The translations under genes and the position numbers were made by a program. The notes under the pieces were generated by a model. It was not told the DNA's origin. It ran no database searches and saw only the letters and a list, made by a program, of their open reading frames with translations. A stretch of DNA of 64,000 nt from Ascidia mentula (lineage: Eukaryota > Chordata > Ascidiacea > Phlebobranchia > Ascidiidae): assembly GCA_947561715.1 (NCBI GenBank), contig OX387202.1:11607001-11671000 (forward strand), read 5' to 3'. Below are positions 1 to 13,500 of this stretch, piece by piece; position 1 is the first letter of the stretch; every line of letters begins with the position of its first letter.

Positions 1-1660
1 ATACTAGATGCCAGTACAAAACGAGCAGTGAAAACCAAATTGGCGTATGTCCTTTAGTTTTTTATTCGCGACCGAAAACGCATGTTTGACACTATGGTGG
101 CTAAGGTTCGTCGAAATTAACTCAAATTGACAGTTGCCCGCTTGCAATTTGAACATTTTTATATCAAGAGACTTGAAATTTTGCACACAAATACTAGATG
201 CCAGTACAAAACGAGCAGTGAAAACCAAATTGGCCTATGTCCTTTAGTTTTTTATTCGCGACCGAAAACGCATGTTTGACGCTATGGCGGCTAAGGTTCG
301 GCGAAATTTACTCAAATTGACAGTTGCCCGCTTGCAATTTGAACATTTTTGTATCAAGCGACTTGAAATTATGCACACAAATACTAGATGCCAGTACAAA
401 ACGAGCAGTGAAAACCAAATTGGCTTATGTCCTTTAGTTTTTTATTCGCGACCGAAAACGCATGTTTGACACTATGGTGGCTAAGGTTCGTCGAAATTAA
501 CTCAAATTGACAGTTGCCCGATTGCAATTTGAACATTTTTATATCAAGCGACTTGAAATTTTGCACACATATACTAGATGCCAGTACAAAACGAGCAGTG
601 AAAACCAAATTGGCCTATATCTTTTAGTTTTTTATTCGCGAAGGAAAACGCATGTTTGACGCTATGGTGGCGAAGGTTCGGCGAAATTAACTCAAATTGA
701 CAGTTGCCCGCTTGCAATTTGAACATTTTTATATCAAGCGACTTGAAATTTTGCACACAAATACTAGATGCCAGTACAAAACGAGCAGTGAAAACCAAAT
801 TGGCCTATGTCCTTTAGTTTTTTATTCGCGACCGAAAACGCATGTTTGACACTATGGTGGCTAAGGATCGGCGAAATTAACACAAATTGACAGTTGCCTG
901 CCTGCAATTTGAACATTTTTTTGTCAAGCGACTTGAAATTTTGCACACAAATACTAGATGCCAGTACAAAACGAGCAGTGTAAACCAAATTGGCCTATGT
1001 CCTTTAGTTTTTTATTCGCGACCGAAAAGGCATGTTTCACTCTATGGTGGCTAAGGTTCGTCGAAATTAACTCAAATTGACAGCTGCCCGCTTGCAATTT
1101 GAACATTTTTATATCAAGCGACTTGAAATTTTGCACACATATACTAGATGCCAGTACAAAACGAGCAGTGAAAACCAAATTGGCCTATGTCCTTTAGTTT
1201 TTTATTCGCGACCGAAAACGCATGTTTGACTCTATGGTGGCTAAGGTTCGTCGAAATTAACTCAAATTGACAGTTGCCCGCTTGCAATTTGAACATTTTT
1301 ATATCAAGCAACTTGAAATTTTGCACACATATACTAGATGCCAGTACAAAACGAGCAGTGAAAACCAAATTGGCCTATGTCCTTTGGTTTTTTATTCGCG
1401 ACCGAAAACGCATGTTTGACACTTATATGGTGGCTAAGGATCGGCGAAATTAACTCAAATTGACAGTTGCCCGCCTGCAATTTGAACATTTCTATATCAA
1501 GCGACTTGAAATTTTGCACACAAATACTAGATGCCAGTACAAAACGAGCAGTGAAAACCAAATTGGCCTATGTCCTTTAGTTTTTTATTCGCGACCGAAA
1601 ACGCATGTTTGACACTATGGTGGCTAAGGTTCGTCGAAATTAACTCAAATTGACAGTTGC
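1..1660. repeat. Higher-order satellite block, left copy
   Basis: This block recurs almost unchanged at about 5,903-7,560 (offset 5,902), and its diagnostic monomers recur again from about 9,329 (further offset 3,426). The signature is a monomer with GTGTAAACC (978, 6,880, 10,306) followed by CAGCTGCCC (1,081, 6,983, 10,409), seen only in these three places. An isolated difference near 689 (GAAATTAAC against GAAATTTAC) separates the first copy from the others. The pattern shows amplification of multi-kilobase blocks rather than of single monomers. Confidence 0.85.
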
Positions 1661-4600
1661 CCGCTTGCAATTTGAACATTTTTATATCAAGCGACTTGAA
1701 ATTTTGCACACAAATACTAGATGCCAGTACAAAACGAGCAGTGAAAACCAAATTGGCCTATGTCTTTTAGTTTTATATTCGCGACCGAAAACGCATGTTT
1801 GACGCTATGGTGGCTAAGGTTCGGCGAAATTTACTCAAATTGACAGTTGCCCGCTTGCAATTTGAACATTTTTATATCAAGCGACTTGAAATTATGCACA
1901 CAAATACTAGATGCCAGTACAAAACGAGCAGTGAAAACCAAATTGGCCTATGTCCTTTAGTTTTATATTCGCGACCGAAAACGCATGTTTGACGCTATGG
2001 TGGCTAAGGTTCGGCGAAATTTACTCAAATTGACAGTTGCCCGCTTGCAATTTGAACATTTTTATATCAAGCGACTTGAAATTTTGCACACAAATACTAG
2101 ATGCCAGTACAAAACGAGCAGTGAAAACCAAATTGGACTATGTCCTTTAGTTTTTTATTCGCGACCGAAAACGCATGTTTGACACTATGGTGGCTAAGGT
2201 TCGTCGAAATTAACTCAAATTGACAGTTGCCCGATTGCAATTTGAACATTTTTATATCAAGCGACTTGAAATTTTGCACACATATACTAGATGCCAATAC
2301 AAAACGAGCAGTGAAAACCAAATTGGCCTATATCTTTTAGTTTTTTATTCGCGAAGGAAAACGCATGTTTGACGCTATGGTGGCGAAGGTTCGGCGAAAT
2401 TTACTCAAATTGACAGTTGCCCGCTTGCAATTTGAACATTTTTATATCAAGCGACTTGAAATTTTGCACACAAATACTAGATGCCAGTACAAAACGAGCA
2501 GTGAAAACCAAATTGGCCTATGTCCTTTAGTTTTTTATTCGCGACCGAAAACGCATGTTTGACACTATGGTGGCTAAGGATCGGCGAAATTAACACAAAT
2601 TGACAGTTGCCTGCCTGCAATTTGAACATTTTTTTGTCAAGCGACTTGAAATTTTGCACACAAATACTAGATGCCAGTACAAAACGAGCAGTGAAAACCA
2701 AATTGGCCTATGTCCTTTAGTTTTTTATTCGCGACCGAAAAGGCATGTTTCACTCTATGGTGGCTAAGGTTCGTCGAAATTAACTCAAATTGACAGTTGC
2801 CCGCTTGCAATTTGAACATTTTTATATCAAGCGACTTGAAATTTTGCACACATATACTAGATGCCAGTACAAAACGAGCAGTGAAAACCAAATTGGCCTA
2901 TGTCCTTTAGTTTTTTATTCGCGACCGAAAACGCATGTTTGACTCTATGGTGGCTAAGGTTCGTCGAAATTAACTCAAATTGACAGTTGCCCGCTTGCAA
3001 TTTGAACATTTTTATATCAAGCAACTTGAAATTTTGCACACATATACTAGATGCCAGTACAAAACGAGCAGTGAAAACCAAATTGGCCTATGTCCTTTGG
3101 TTTTTTATTCGCGACCGAAAACGCATGTTTGACACTTATATGGTGGCTAAGGATCGGCGAAATTAACTCAAATTGACAGTTGCCCGCCTGCAATTTGAAC
3201 ATTTCTATATCAAGCGACTTGAAATTTTGCACACAAATACTAGATGCCAGTACAAAACGAGCAGTGAAAACCAAATTGGCCTATGTCCTTTAGTTTTTTA
3301 TTCGCGACCGAAAACGCATGTTTGACACTATGGTGGCTAAGGTTCGTCGAAATTAACTCAAATTGACAGTTGCCCGATTGCAATTTGAACATTTTTATAT
3401 CAAGCGACTTGAAATTTTGCACACATATACTAGATGCCAGTACAAAACGAGCAGTGAAAACCAAATTGGCCTATATCTTTTAGTTTTTTATTCGCGAAGG
3501 AAAACGCATGTTTGACGCTATGGTGGCGAAGGTTCGGCGAAATTTACTCAAATTGACAGTTGCCCGCTTGCAATTTGAACATTTTTATATCAAGCGACTT
3601 GAAATTTTGCACACAAATACTAGATGCCAGTACAAAACGAGCAGTGAAAACCAAATTGGCCTATGTCCTTTAGTTTTTTATTCGCGACCGAAAACGCATG
3701 TTTGACACTATGGTGGCTAAGGATCGGCGAAATTAACACAAATTGACAGTTGCCTGCCTGCAATTTGAACATTTTTTTGTCAAGGGACTTGAAATTTTGC
3801 ACACAAATACTAGATGCCAGTACAAAACGAGCAGTGAAAACCAAATTGGCCTATGTCCTTTAGTTTTTTATTCGCGACCGAAAAGGCATGTTTCACTCTA
3901 TGGTGGCTAAGGTTCGTCGAAATTAACTCAAATTGACAGTTGCCCGCTTGCAATTTGAACATTTTTATATCAAGCGACTTGAAATTTTGCACACATATAC
4001 TAGATGCCAGTACAAAACGAGCAGTGAAAACCAAATTGGCCTATGTCCTTTAGTTTTTTATTCGCGACCGAAAACGCATGTTTGACTCTATGGTGGCTAA
4101 GGTTCGTCGAAATTAACTCAAATTGACAGTTGCCCGCTTGCAATTTGAACATTTTTATATCAAGCAACTTGAAATTTTGCACACATATACTAGATGCCAG
4201 TACAAAACGAGCAGTGAAAACCAAATTGGCCTATGTCCTTTGGTTTTTTATTCGCGACCGAAAACGCATGTTTGACACTTATATGGTGGCTAAGGATCGG
4301 CGAAATTAACTCAAATTGACAGTTGCCCGCCTGCAATTTGAACATTTCTATATCAAGCGACTTGAAATTTTGCACACAAATACTAGATGCCAGTACAAAA
4401 CGAGCAGTGAAAACCAAATTGGCCTATGTCCTTTAGTTTTTTATTCGCGACCGAAAACGCATGTTTGACACTATGGTGGCTAAGGTTCGTCGAAATTAAC
4501 TCAAATTGACAGTTGCCCGCTTGCAATTTGAACATTTTTATATCAAGCGACTTGAAATTTTGCACACAAATACTAGATGCCAGTACAAAACGAGCAGTGA

Positions 4601-5902
4601 AAACCAAATTGGCCTATGTCTTTTAGTTTTATATTCGCGACCGAAAACGCATGTTTGACGCTATGGTGGCTAAGGTTCGGCGAAATTTACTCAAATTGAC
4701 AGTTGCCCGCTTGCAATTTGAACATTTTTATATCAAGCGACTTGAAATTATGCACACAAATACTAGATGCCAGTACAAAACGAGCAGTGAAAACCAAATT
4801 GGCCTATGTCCTTTAGTTTTATATTCGCGACCGAAAACGCATGTTTGACGCTATGGTGGCTAAGGTTCGGCGAAATTTACTCAAATTGACAGTTGCCCGC
4901 TTGCAATTTGAACATTTTTATATCAAGCAACTTGAAATTTTGCACACATATACTAGATGCCAGTACAAAACGAGCAGTGAAAACCAAATTGGCCTATGTC
5001 CTTTGGTTTTTTATTCGCGACCGAAAACGCATGTTTGACACTTATATGGTGGCTAAGGATCGGCGAAATTAACTCAAATTGACAGTTGCCCGCCTGCAAT
5101 TTGAACATTTCTATATCAAGCGACTTGAAATTTTGCACACAAATACTAGATGCCAGTACAAAACGAGCAGTGAAAACCAAATTGGCCTATGTCCTTTAGT
5201 TTTTTATTCGCGACCGAAAACGCATGTTTGACACTATGGTGGCTAAGGTTCGTCGAAATTAACTCAAATTGACAGTTGCCCGCTTGCAATTTGAACATTT
5301 TTATATCAAGCGACTTGAAATTTTGCACACAAATACTAGATGCCAGTACAAAACGAGCAGTGAAAACCAAATTGGCCTATGTCTTTTAGTTTTATATTCG
5401 CGACCGAAAACGCATGTTTGACGCTATGGTGGCTAAGGTTCGGCGAAATTTACTCAAATTGACAGTTGCCCGCTTGCAATTTGAACATTTTTATATCAAG
5501 CGACTTGAAATTATGCACACAAATACTAGATGCCAGTACAAAACGAGCAGTGAAAACCAAATTGGCCTATGTCCTTTAGTTTTATATTCGCGACCGAAAA
5601 CGCATGTTTGACGCTATGGTGGCTAAGGTTCGGCGAAATTTACTCAAATTGACAGTTGCCCGCTTGCAATTTGAACATTTTTATATCAAGCGACTTGAAA
5701 TTTTGCACACAAATACTAGATGCCAGTACAAAACGAGCAGTGAAAACCAAATTGGACTATGTCCTTTAGTTTTTTATTCGCGACCGAAAACGCATGTTTG
5801 ACACTATGGTGGCTAAGGTTCGGCGAAATTAACTCAAATTGACAGTTGCCCGCCTGCAATTTGAACATTTCTATATCAAGCGTCTTGAAATTTTGCACAC
5901 AA

Positions 5903-7560
5903 ATACTAGATGCCAGTACAAAACGAGCAGTGAAAACCAAATTGGCGTATGTCCTTTAGTTTTTTATTCGCGACCGAAAACGCATGTTTGACACTATGGT
6001 GGCTAAGGTTCGTCGAAATTAACTCAAATTGACAGTTGCCCGCTTGCAATTTGAACATTTTTATATCAAGAGACTTGAAATTTTGCACACAAATACTAGA
6101 TGCCAGTACAAAACGAGCAGTGAAAACCAAATTGGCCTATGTCCTTTAGTTTTTTATTCGCGACCGAAAACGCATGTTTGACGCTATGGCGGCTAAGGTT
6201 CGGCGAAATTTACTCAAATTGACAGTTGCCCGCTTGCAATTTGAACATTTTTGTATCAAGCGACTTGAAATTATGCACACAAATACTAGATGCCAGTACA
6301 AAACGAGCAGTGAAAACCAAATTGGCTTATGTCCTTTAGTTTTTTATTCGCGACCGAAAACGCATGTTTGACACTATGGTGGCTAAGGTTCGTCGAAATT
6401 AACTCAAATTGACAGTTGCCCGATTGCAATTTGAACATTTTTATATCAAGCGACTTGAAATTTTGCACACATATACTAGATGCCAGTACAAAACGAGCAG
6501 TGAAAACCAAATTGGCCTATATCTTTTAGTTTTTTATTCGCGAAGGAAAACGCATGTTTGACGCTATGGTGGCGAAGGTTCGGCGAAATTTACTCAAATT
6601 GACAGTTGCCCGCTTGCAATTTGAACATTTTTATATCAAGCGACTTGAAATTTTGCACACAAATACTAGATGCCAGTACAAAACGAGCAGTGAAAACCAA
6701 ATTGGCCTATGTCCTTTAGTTTTTTATTCGCGACCGAAAACGCATGTTTGACACTATGGTGGCTAAGGATCGGCGAAATTAACACAAATTGACAGTTGCC
6801 TGCCTGCAATTTGAACATTTTTTTGTCAAGCGACTTGAAATTTTGCACACAAATACTAGATGCCAGTACAAAACGAGCAGTGTAAACCAAATTGGCCTAT
6901 GTCCTTTAGTTTTTTATTCGCGACCGAAAAGGCATGTTTCACTCTATGGTGGCTAAGGTTCGTCGAAATTAACTCAAATTGACAGCTGCCCGCTTGCAAT
7001 TTGAACATTTTTATATCAAGCGACTTGAAATTTTGCACACATATACTAGATGCCAGTACAAAACGAGCAGTGAAAACCAAATTGGCCTATGTCCTTTAGT
7101 TTTTTATTCGCGACCGAAAACGCATGTTTGACTCTATGGTGGCTAAGGTTCGTCGAAATTAACTCAAATTGACAGTTGCCCGCTTGCAATTTGAACATTT
7201 TTATATCAAGCAACTTGAAATTTTGCACACATATACTAGATGCCAGTACAAAACGAGCAGTGAAAACCAAATTGGCCTATGTCCTTTGGTTTTTTATTCG
7301 CGACCGAAAACGCATGTTTGACACTTATATGGTGGCTAAGGATCGGCGAAATTAACTCAAATTGACAGTTGCCCGCCTGCAATTTGAACATTTCTATATC
7401 AAGCGACTTGAAATTTTGCACACAAATACTAGATGCCAGTACAAAACGAGCAGTGAAAACCAAATTGGCCTATGTCCTTTAGTTTTTTATTCGCGACCGA
7501 AAACGCATGTTTGACACTATGGTGGCTAAGGTTCGTCGAAATTAACTCAAATTGACAGTT
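5903..7560. repeat. Higher-order satellite block, middle copy
   Basis: Second copy of the block at 1-1,660, recognised by the same ordered series of monomer variants. It diverges from the first copy near 7,566, where GCCCGATTGC replaces GCCCGCTTGC and the array switches to a different variant order. That switch is the kind of breakpoint left by unequal exchange between registers. Confidence 0.8.
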
Positions 7561-10500
7561 GCCCGATTGCAATTTGAACATTTTTATATCAAGCGACTTG
7601 AAATTTTGCACACATATACTAGATGCCAGTACAAAACGAGCAGTGAAAACCAAATTGGCCTATATCTTTTAGTTTTTTATTCGCGAAGGAAAACGCATGT
7701 TTGACGCTATGGTGGCGAAGGTTCGGCGAAATTTACTCAAATTGACAGTTGCCCGCTTGCAATTTGAACATTTTTATATCAAGCGACTTGAAATTTTGCA
7801 CACAAATACTAGATGCCAGTACAAAACGAGCAGTGAAAACCAAATTGGCCTATGTCCTTTAGTTTTTTATTCGCGACCGAAAACGCATGTTTGACACTAT
7901 GGTGGCTAAGGATCGGCGAAATTAACACAAATTGACAGTTGCCTGCCTGCAATTTGAACATTTTTTTGTCAAGGGACTTGAAATTTTGCACACAAATACT
8001 AGATGCCAGTACAAAACGAGCAGTGAAAACCAAATTGGCCTATGTCCTTTAGTTTTTTATTCGCGACCGAAAAGGCATGTTTCACTCTATGGTGGCTAAG
8101 GTTCGTCGAAATTAACTCAAATTGACAGTTGCCCGCTTGCAATTTGAACATTTTTATATCAAGCGACTTGAAATTTTGCACACATATACTAGATGCCAGT
8201 ACAAAACGAGCAGTGAAAACCAAATTGGCCTATGTCCTTTAGTTTTTTATTCGCGACCGAAAACGCATGTTTGACTCTATGGTGGCTAAGGTTCGTCGAA
8301 ATTAACTCAAATTGACAGTTGCCCGCTTGCAATTTGAACATTTTTATATCAAGCAACTTGAAATTTTGCACACATATACTAGATGCCAGTACAAAACGAG
8401 CAGTGAAAACCAAATTGGCCTATGTCCTTTGGTTTTTTATTCGCGACCGAAAACGCATGTTTGACACTTATATGGTGGCTAAGGATCGGCGAAATTAACT
8501 CAAATTGACAGTTGCCCGCCTGCAATTTGAACATTTCTATATCAAGCGACTTGAAATTTTGCACACAAATACTAGATGCCAGTACAAAACGAGCAGTGAA
8601 AACCAAATTGGCCTATGTCCTTTAGTTTTTTATTCGCGACCGAAAACGCATGTTTGACACTATGGTGGCTAAGGTTCGTCGAAATTAACTCAAATTGACA
8701 GTTGCCCGCTTGCAATTTGAACATTTTTATATCAAGCGACTTGAAATTTTGCACACAAATACTAGATGCCAGTACAAAACGAGCAGTGAAAACCAAATTG
8801 GCCTATGTCTTTTAGTTTTATATTCGCGACCGAAAACGCATGTTTGACGCTATGGTGGCTAAGGTTCGGCGAAATTTACTCAAATTGACAGTTGCCCGCT
8901 TGCAATTTGAACATTTTTATATCAAGCGACTTGAAATTATGCACACAAATACTAGATGCCAGTACAAAACGAGCAGTGAAAACCAAATTGGCCTATGTCC
9001 TTTAGTTTTATATTCGCGACCGAAAACGCATGTTTGACGCTATGGTGGCTAAGGTTCGGCGAAATTTACTCAAATTGACAGTTGCCCGCTTGCAATTTGA
9101 ACATTTTTATATCAAGCGACTTGAAATTTTGCACACAAATACTAGATGCCAGTACAAAACGAGCAGTGAAAACCAAATTGGACTATGTCCTTTAGTTTTT
9201 TATTCGCGACCGAAAACGCATGTTTGACACTATGGTGGCTAAGGTTCGGCGAAATTAACTCAAATTGACAGTTGCCCGCCTGCAATTTGAACATTTCTAT
9301 ATCAAGCGTCTTGAAATTTTGCACACAAATACTAGATGCCAGTACAAAACGAGCAGTGAAAACCAAATTGGCGTATGTCCTTTAGTTTTTTATTCGCGAC
9401 CGAAAACGCATGTTTGACACTATGGTGGCTAAGGTTCGTCGAAATTAACTCAAATTGACAGTTGCCCGCTTGCAATTTGAACATTTTTATATCAAGAGAC
9501 TTGAAATTTTGCACACAAATACTAGATGCCAGTACAAAACGAGCAGTGAAAACCAAATTGGCCTATGTCCTTTAGTTTTTTATTCGCGACCGAAAACGCA
9601 TGTTTGACGCTATGGCGGCTAAGGTTCGGCGAAATTTACTCAAATTGACAGTTGCCCGCTTGCAATTTGAACATTTTTGTATCAAGCGACTTGAAATTAT
9701 GCACACAAATACTAGATGCCAGTACAAAACGAGCAGTGAAAACCAAATTGGCTTATGTCCTTTAGTTTTTTATTCGCGACCGAAAACGCATGTTTGACAC
9801 TATGGTGGCTAAGGTTCGTCGAAATTAACTCAAATTGACAGTTGCCCGATTGCAATTTGAACATTTTTATATCAAGCGACTTGAAATTTTGCACACATAT
9901 ACTAGATGCCAGTACAAAACGAGCAGTGAAAACCAAATTGGCCTATATCTTTTAGTTTTTTATTCGCGAAGGAAAACGCATGTTTGACGCTATGGTGGCG
10001 AAGGTTCGGCGAAATTTACTCAAATTGACAGTTGCCCGCTTGCAATTTGAACATTTTTATATCAAGCGACTTGAAATTTTGCACACAAATACTAGATGCC
10101 AGTACAAAACGAGCAGTGAAAACCAAATTGGCCTATGTCCTTTAGTTTTTTATTCGCGACCGAAAACGCATGTTTGACACTATGGTGGCTAAGGATCGGC
10201 GAAATTAACACAAATTGACAGTTGCCTGCCTGCAATTTGAACATTTTTTTGTCAAGCGACTTGAAATTTTGCACACAAATACTAGATGCCAGTACAAAAC
10301 GAGCAGTGTAAACCAAATTGGCCTATGTCCTTTAGTTTTTTATTCGCGACCGAAAAGGCATGTTTCACTCTATGGTGGCTAAGGTTCGTCGAAATTAACT
10401 CAAATTGACAGCTGCCCGCTTGCAATTTGAACATTTTTATATCAAGCGACTTGAAATTTTGCACACATATACTAGATGCCAGTACAAAACGAGCAGTGAA

Positions 10501-13500
10501 AACCAAATTGGCCTATGTCCTTTAGTTTTTTATTCGCGACCGAAAACGCATGTTTGACTCTATGGTGGCTAAGGTTCGTCGAAATTAACTCAAATTGACA
10601 GTTGCCCGCTTGCAATTTGAACATTTTTATATCAAGCAACTTGAAATTTTGCACACATATACTAGATGCCAGTACAAAACGAGCAGTGAAAACCAAATTG
10701 GCCTATGTCCTTTGGTTTTTTATTCGCGACCGAAAACGCATGTTTGACACTTATATGGTGGCTAAGGATCGGCGAAATTAACTCAAATTGACAGTTGCCC
10801 GCCTGCAATTTGAACATTTCTATATCAAGCGACTTGAAATTTTGCACACAAATACTAGATGCCAGTACAAAACGAGCAGTGAAAACCAAATTGGCCTATG
10901 TCCTTTAGTTTTTTATTCGCGACCGAAAACGCATGTTTGACACTATGGTGGCTAAGGTTCGTCGAAATTAACTCAAATTGACAGTTGCCCGCTTGCAATT
11001 TGAACATTTTTATATCAAGCGACTTGAAATTTTGCACACAAATACTAGATGCCAGTACAAAACGAGCAGTGAAAACCAAATTGGCCTATGTCTTTTAGTT
11101 TTATATTCGCGACCGAAAACGCATGTTTGACGCTATGGTGGCTAAGGTTCGGCGAAATTTACTCAAATTGACAGTTGCCCGCTTGCAATTTGAACATTTT
11201 TATATCAAGCGACTTGAAATTATGCACACAAATACTAGATGCCAGTACAAAACGAGCAGTGAAAACCAAATTGGCCTATGTCCTTTAGTTTTATATTCGC
11301 GACCGAAAACGCATGTTTGACGCTATGGTGGCTAAGGTTCGGCGAAATTTACTCAAATTGACAGTTGCCCGCTTGCAATTTGAACATTTTTATATCAAGC
11401 GACTTGAAATTTTGCACACAAATACTAGATGCCAGTACAAAACGAGCAGTGAAAACCAAATTGGACTATGTCCTTTAGTTTTTTATTCGCGACCGAAAAC
11501 GCATGTTTGACACTATGGTGGCTAAGGTTCGTCGAAATTAACTCAAATTGACAGTTGCCCGATTGCAATTTGAACATTTTTATATCAAGCGACTTGAAAT
11601 TTTGCACACATATACTAGATGCCAATACAAAACGAGCAGTGAAAACCAAATTGGCCTATATCTTTTAGTTTTTTATTCGCGAAGGAAAACGCATGTTTGA
11701 CGCTATGGTGGCGAAGGTTCGGCGAAATTTACTCAAATTGACAGTTGCCCGCTTGCAATTTGAACATTTTTATATCAAGCGACTTGAAATTTTGCACACA
11801 AATACTAGATGCCAGTACAAAACGAGCAGTGAAAACCAAATTGGCCTATGTCCTTTAGTTTTTTATTCGCGACCGAAAACGCATGTTTGACACTATGGTG
11901 GCTAAGGATCGGCGAAATTAACACAAATTGACAGTTGCCTGCCTGCAATTTGAACATTTTTTTGTCAAGCGACTTGAAATTTTGCACACAAATACTAGAT
12001 GCCAGTACAAAACGAGCAGTGAAAACCAAATTGGCCTATGTCCTTTAGTTTTTTATTCGCGACCGAAAAGGCATGTTTCACTCTATGGTGGCTAAGGTTC
12101 GTCGAAATTAACTCAAATTGACAGTTGCCCGCTTGCAATTTGAACATTTTTATATCAAGCGACTTGAAATTTTGCACACATATACTAGATGCCAGTACAA
12201 AACGAGCAGTGAAAACCAAATTGGCCTATGTCCTTTAGTTTTTTATTCGCGACCGAAAACGCATGTTTGACTCTATGGTGGCTAAGGTTCGTCGAAATTA
12301 ACTCAAATTGACAGTTGCCCGCTTGCAATTTGAACATTTTTATATCAAGCAACTTGAAATTTTGCACACATATACTAGATGCCAGTACAAAACGAGCAGT
12401 GAAAACCAAATTGGCCTATGTCCTTTGGTTTTTTATTCGCGACCGAAAACGCATGTTTGACACTTATATGGTGGCTAAGGATCGGCGAAATTAACTCAAA
12501 TTGACAGTTGCCCGCCTGCAATTTGAACATTTCTATATCAAGCGACTTGAAATTTTGCACACAAATACTAGATGCCAGTACAAAACGAGCAGTGAAAACC
12601 AAATTGGCCTATGTCCTTTAGTTTTTTATTCGCGACCGAAAACGCATGTTTGACACTATGGTGGCTAAGGTTCGTCGAAATTAACTCAAATTGACAGTTG
12701 CCCGATTGCAATTTGAACATTTTTATATCAAGCGACTTGAAATTTTGCACACATATACTAGATGCCAGTACAAAACGAGCAGTGAAAACCAAATTGGCCT
12801 ATATCTTTTAGTTTTTTATTCGCGAAGGAAAACGCATGTTTGACGCTATGGTGGCGAAGGTTCGGCGAAATTTACTCAAATTGACAGTTGCCCGCTTGCA
12901 ATTTGAACATTTTTATATCAAGCGACTTGAAATTTTGCACACAAATACTAGATGCCAGTACAAAACGAGCAGTGAAAACCAAATTGGCCTATGTCCTTTA
13001 GTTTTTTATTCGCGACCGAAAACGCATGTTTGACACTATGGTGGCTAAGGATCGGCGAAATTAACACAAATTGACAGTTGCCTGCCTGCAATTTGAACAT
13101 TTTTTTGTCAAGCGACTTGAAATTTTGCACACAAATACTAGATGCCAGTACAAAACGAGCAGTGAAAACCAAATTGGCCTATGTCCTTTAGTTTTTTATT
13201 CGCGACCGAAAAGGCATGTTTCACTCTATGGTGGCTAAGGTTCGTCGAAATTAACTCAAATTGACAGTTGCCCGCTTGCAATTTGAACATTTTTATATCA
13301 AGCGACTTGAAATTTTGCACACATATACTAGATGCCAGTACAAAACGAGCAGTGAAAACCAAATTGGCCTATGTCCTTTAGTTTTTTATTCGCGACCGAA
13401 AACGCATGTTTGACTCTATGGTGGCTAAGGTTCGTCGAAATTAACTCAAATTGACAGTTGCCCGCTTGCAATTTGAACATTTTTATATCAAGCAACTTGA